64,000 nucleotides of DNA. Source: Vicia villosa (Eukaryota > Streptophyta > Magnoliopsida > Fabales > Fabaceae). Numbering within the stretch: the first letter of the stretch is position 1; each line of letters opens with the position of its first letter. Shown piece by piece: positions 63,116 through 64,000 of the stretch. Under the pieces are notes generated by a model. The model was not told the origin of the DNA and ran no database searches. It was given only the letters and a program-made list of their open reading frames with translations. Position numbers and translations under genes: made by a program. The stretch covers positions 434,001-498,000 of the forward strand of contig NW_026705329.1 of the NCBI RefSeq assembly GCF_029867415.1. The letters run 5' to 3'.

Positions 63116-64000
63116 AAATAACTAATTAAGGCACAAAACAGTATAATGCGTTTCTGTCAAAACGCAAAGTATACCAGTAATTTGAGAAAGAAATTTTCCT
63201 AATCATAAAGTAGTTATGCTTGCTTATTAAGAAGAAGAAGAATACCTGATGTTGAAGTTGAGGATGAGAGGCAAGAGCAGCGAGCGTTGCGAACCGAAGC
63301 TGAAATAACAAACAAAAATATTATTAACATCAAACTCACAGCATCAAATATCAAATATCAACATTCACGGAAAATAGAACTAAGAAATCACTTTCTTAGA
63401 ATTTTGATCGGGACTGCATCAAATATCAAATATCAACATTCAAATCAAAATCACTTTCTACCAAATTCAATCAATAATAGAACTAAAAGTGAAGATATCG
63501 GGTTTAAGTCCATTTTCTAAACAAGTTTAAAGCTTCTAATTCAATCAATAATAAAACAAGTTTAAAGCTTCTAATTCAATATCCGGGCAGCAACACATGT
63601 TATGTCATAACACTCATGGAAATCTTACGGTAACTCAACGATATCATTTAAGCTACATTACCATTATTTAAGCTACATTACCATTATTTGCATGAATCTA
63701 TAGAGCAAGCATCAATACAAGTAAATGGTTTATACTTAAAATTGTAAAAATTTCAACTGAAGATAGCAACAATACGATAATTATTGAACCATTTGTTAGG
63801 TTTCATTTGCAAGATTTCAAAAATTGACAATCTCAACGAAAAGAAGCCCATAATTAAGTCAACAAGCCGCTATTGCATCAAAAGGTAACAAGGTATGAAA
63901 TACCAAATACAAATCCACAGACTTGTCAAAATCTTATATGTGAGTCTCAAGTTAAAAAATTAGTGTCTCTCATCTAAAGTTTGCAAGAAAAAGATCTTCC
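63116..64000. other. AT-rich DNA without a recognisable gene
   Basis: Small repeats only: ATCAAATATCAA(CATTCA) near 63345-63445, a doubled AAACAAGTTTAAAGCTTCTA at about 63520-63575, and a doubled TTTAAGCTACATTACCATTA at about 63647-63685. Probably the upstream region of the transposase-like gene. Confidence 0.6.

Overview
The window is plant nuclear DNA, almost certainly from a legume and probably from the vetch/pea tribe Fabeae. I infer this from the repeat families: Sirevirus (SIRE/Maximus-type Ty1/copia), an Ogre-like LTR, an Athila-type gag element and a Tekay-type chromovirus. There are spliced genes with GT/AG introns and long AT microsatellites, and no bacterial, viral or organellar genes. 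About 90% of the 64 kb is nested LTR retrotransposons. The only non-retroelement gene I can support is a decayed transposase/ULP1-type gene on the minus strand (63.1 kb down to 42.5 kb).

Layout. Block A (1-2381): the end of a SIRE LTR, then an Ogre-like LTR split by a solo SIRE LTR. Block B (2382-21669): element M1 (Sirevirus, minus strand, gag and pol open, 3' end missing), the rest of the Ogre-like LTR, 2.3 kb of AT-rich host DNA with a palindromic MITE and the last two exons of the ULP1 gene, then the 5' half of element S1 (Sirevirus, plus strand). S1's gag holds a solo LTR and chromovirus T. Block C (21670-36370): a scrap of S1 gag, then element S2 (Sirevirus, plus strand) with 5' LTR, PBS, gag, pol and an env-like ORF. 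S2 pol is interrupted by a young non-autonomous Athila-like element that has only GAG-PR (25441-31937). S2 stops in its 3' UTR without a 3' LTR. Block D (36369-59114): a second, nearly identical copy of 7231-21669, which then runs on through the complete end of T and of S1 to S1's 3' LTR. S1 has a perfect AAAAC target-site duplication. 59115-64000 is the remaining host gene.

The blocks meet at three backward (head-to-tail) junctions, at 2381/2382, about 36369-36372 and 21669/21670, with 3, 4 and 0 bp of shared sequence. Blocks B and D differ by roughly 20 substitutions in 14.4 kb by eye. This is either very recent complex tandem duplication or a haplotype/assembly duplication. The short junction homologies favour a real rearrangement, but only spanning reads can decide. 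Two insertion events, M1 in the Ogre-like LTR and S2 in S1 gag, are each present both as a solo LTR and as an element with internal sequence, with the same target site. So LTR-LTR recombination happened alongside the duplications.

How the parts may act together: M1 has an open gag and pol. S1 has three nonsense codons, S2 has one nonsense codon plus an insertion, and T has several deletions. Because S2 lost its 3' LTR and is joined tail-to-tail to an antisense M1 fragment, a read-through transcript from its 5' LTR would carry sense gag followed by antisense gag. That is a possible natural hairpin-RNA source against the family. This is inference. I found no undescribed enzymatic system; the novelty is structural.
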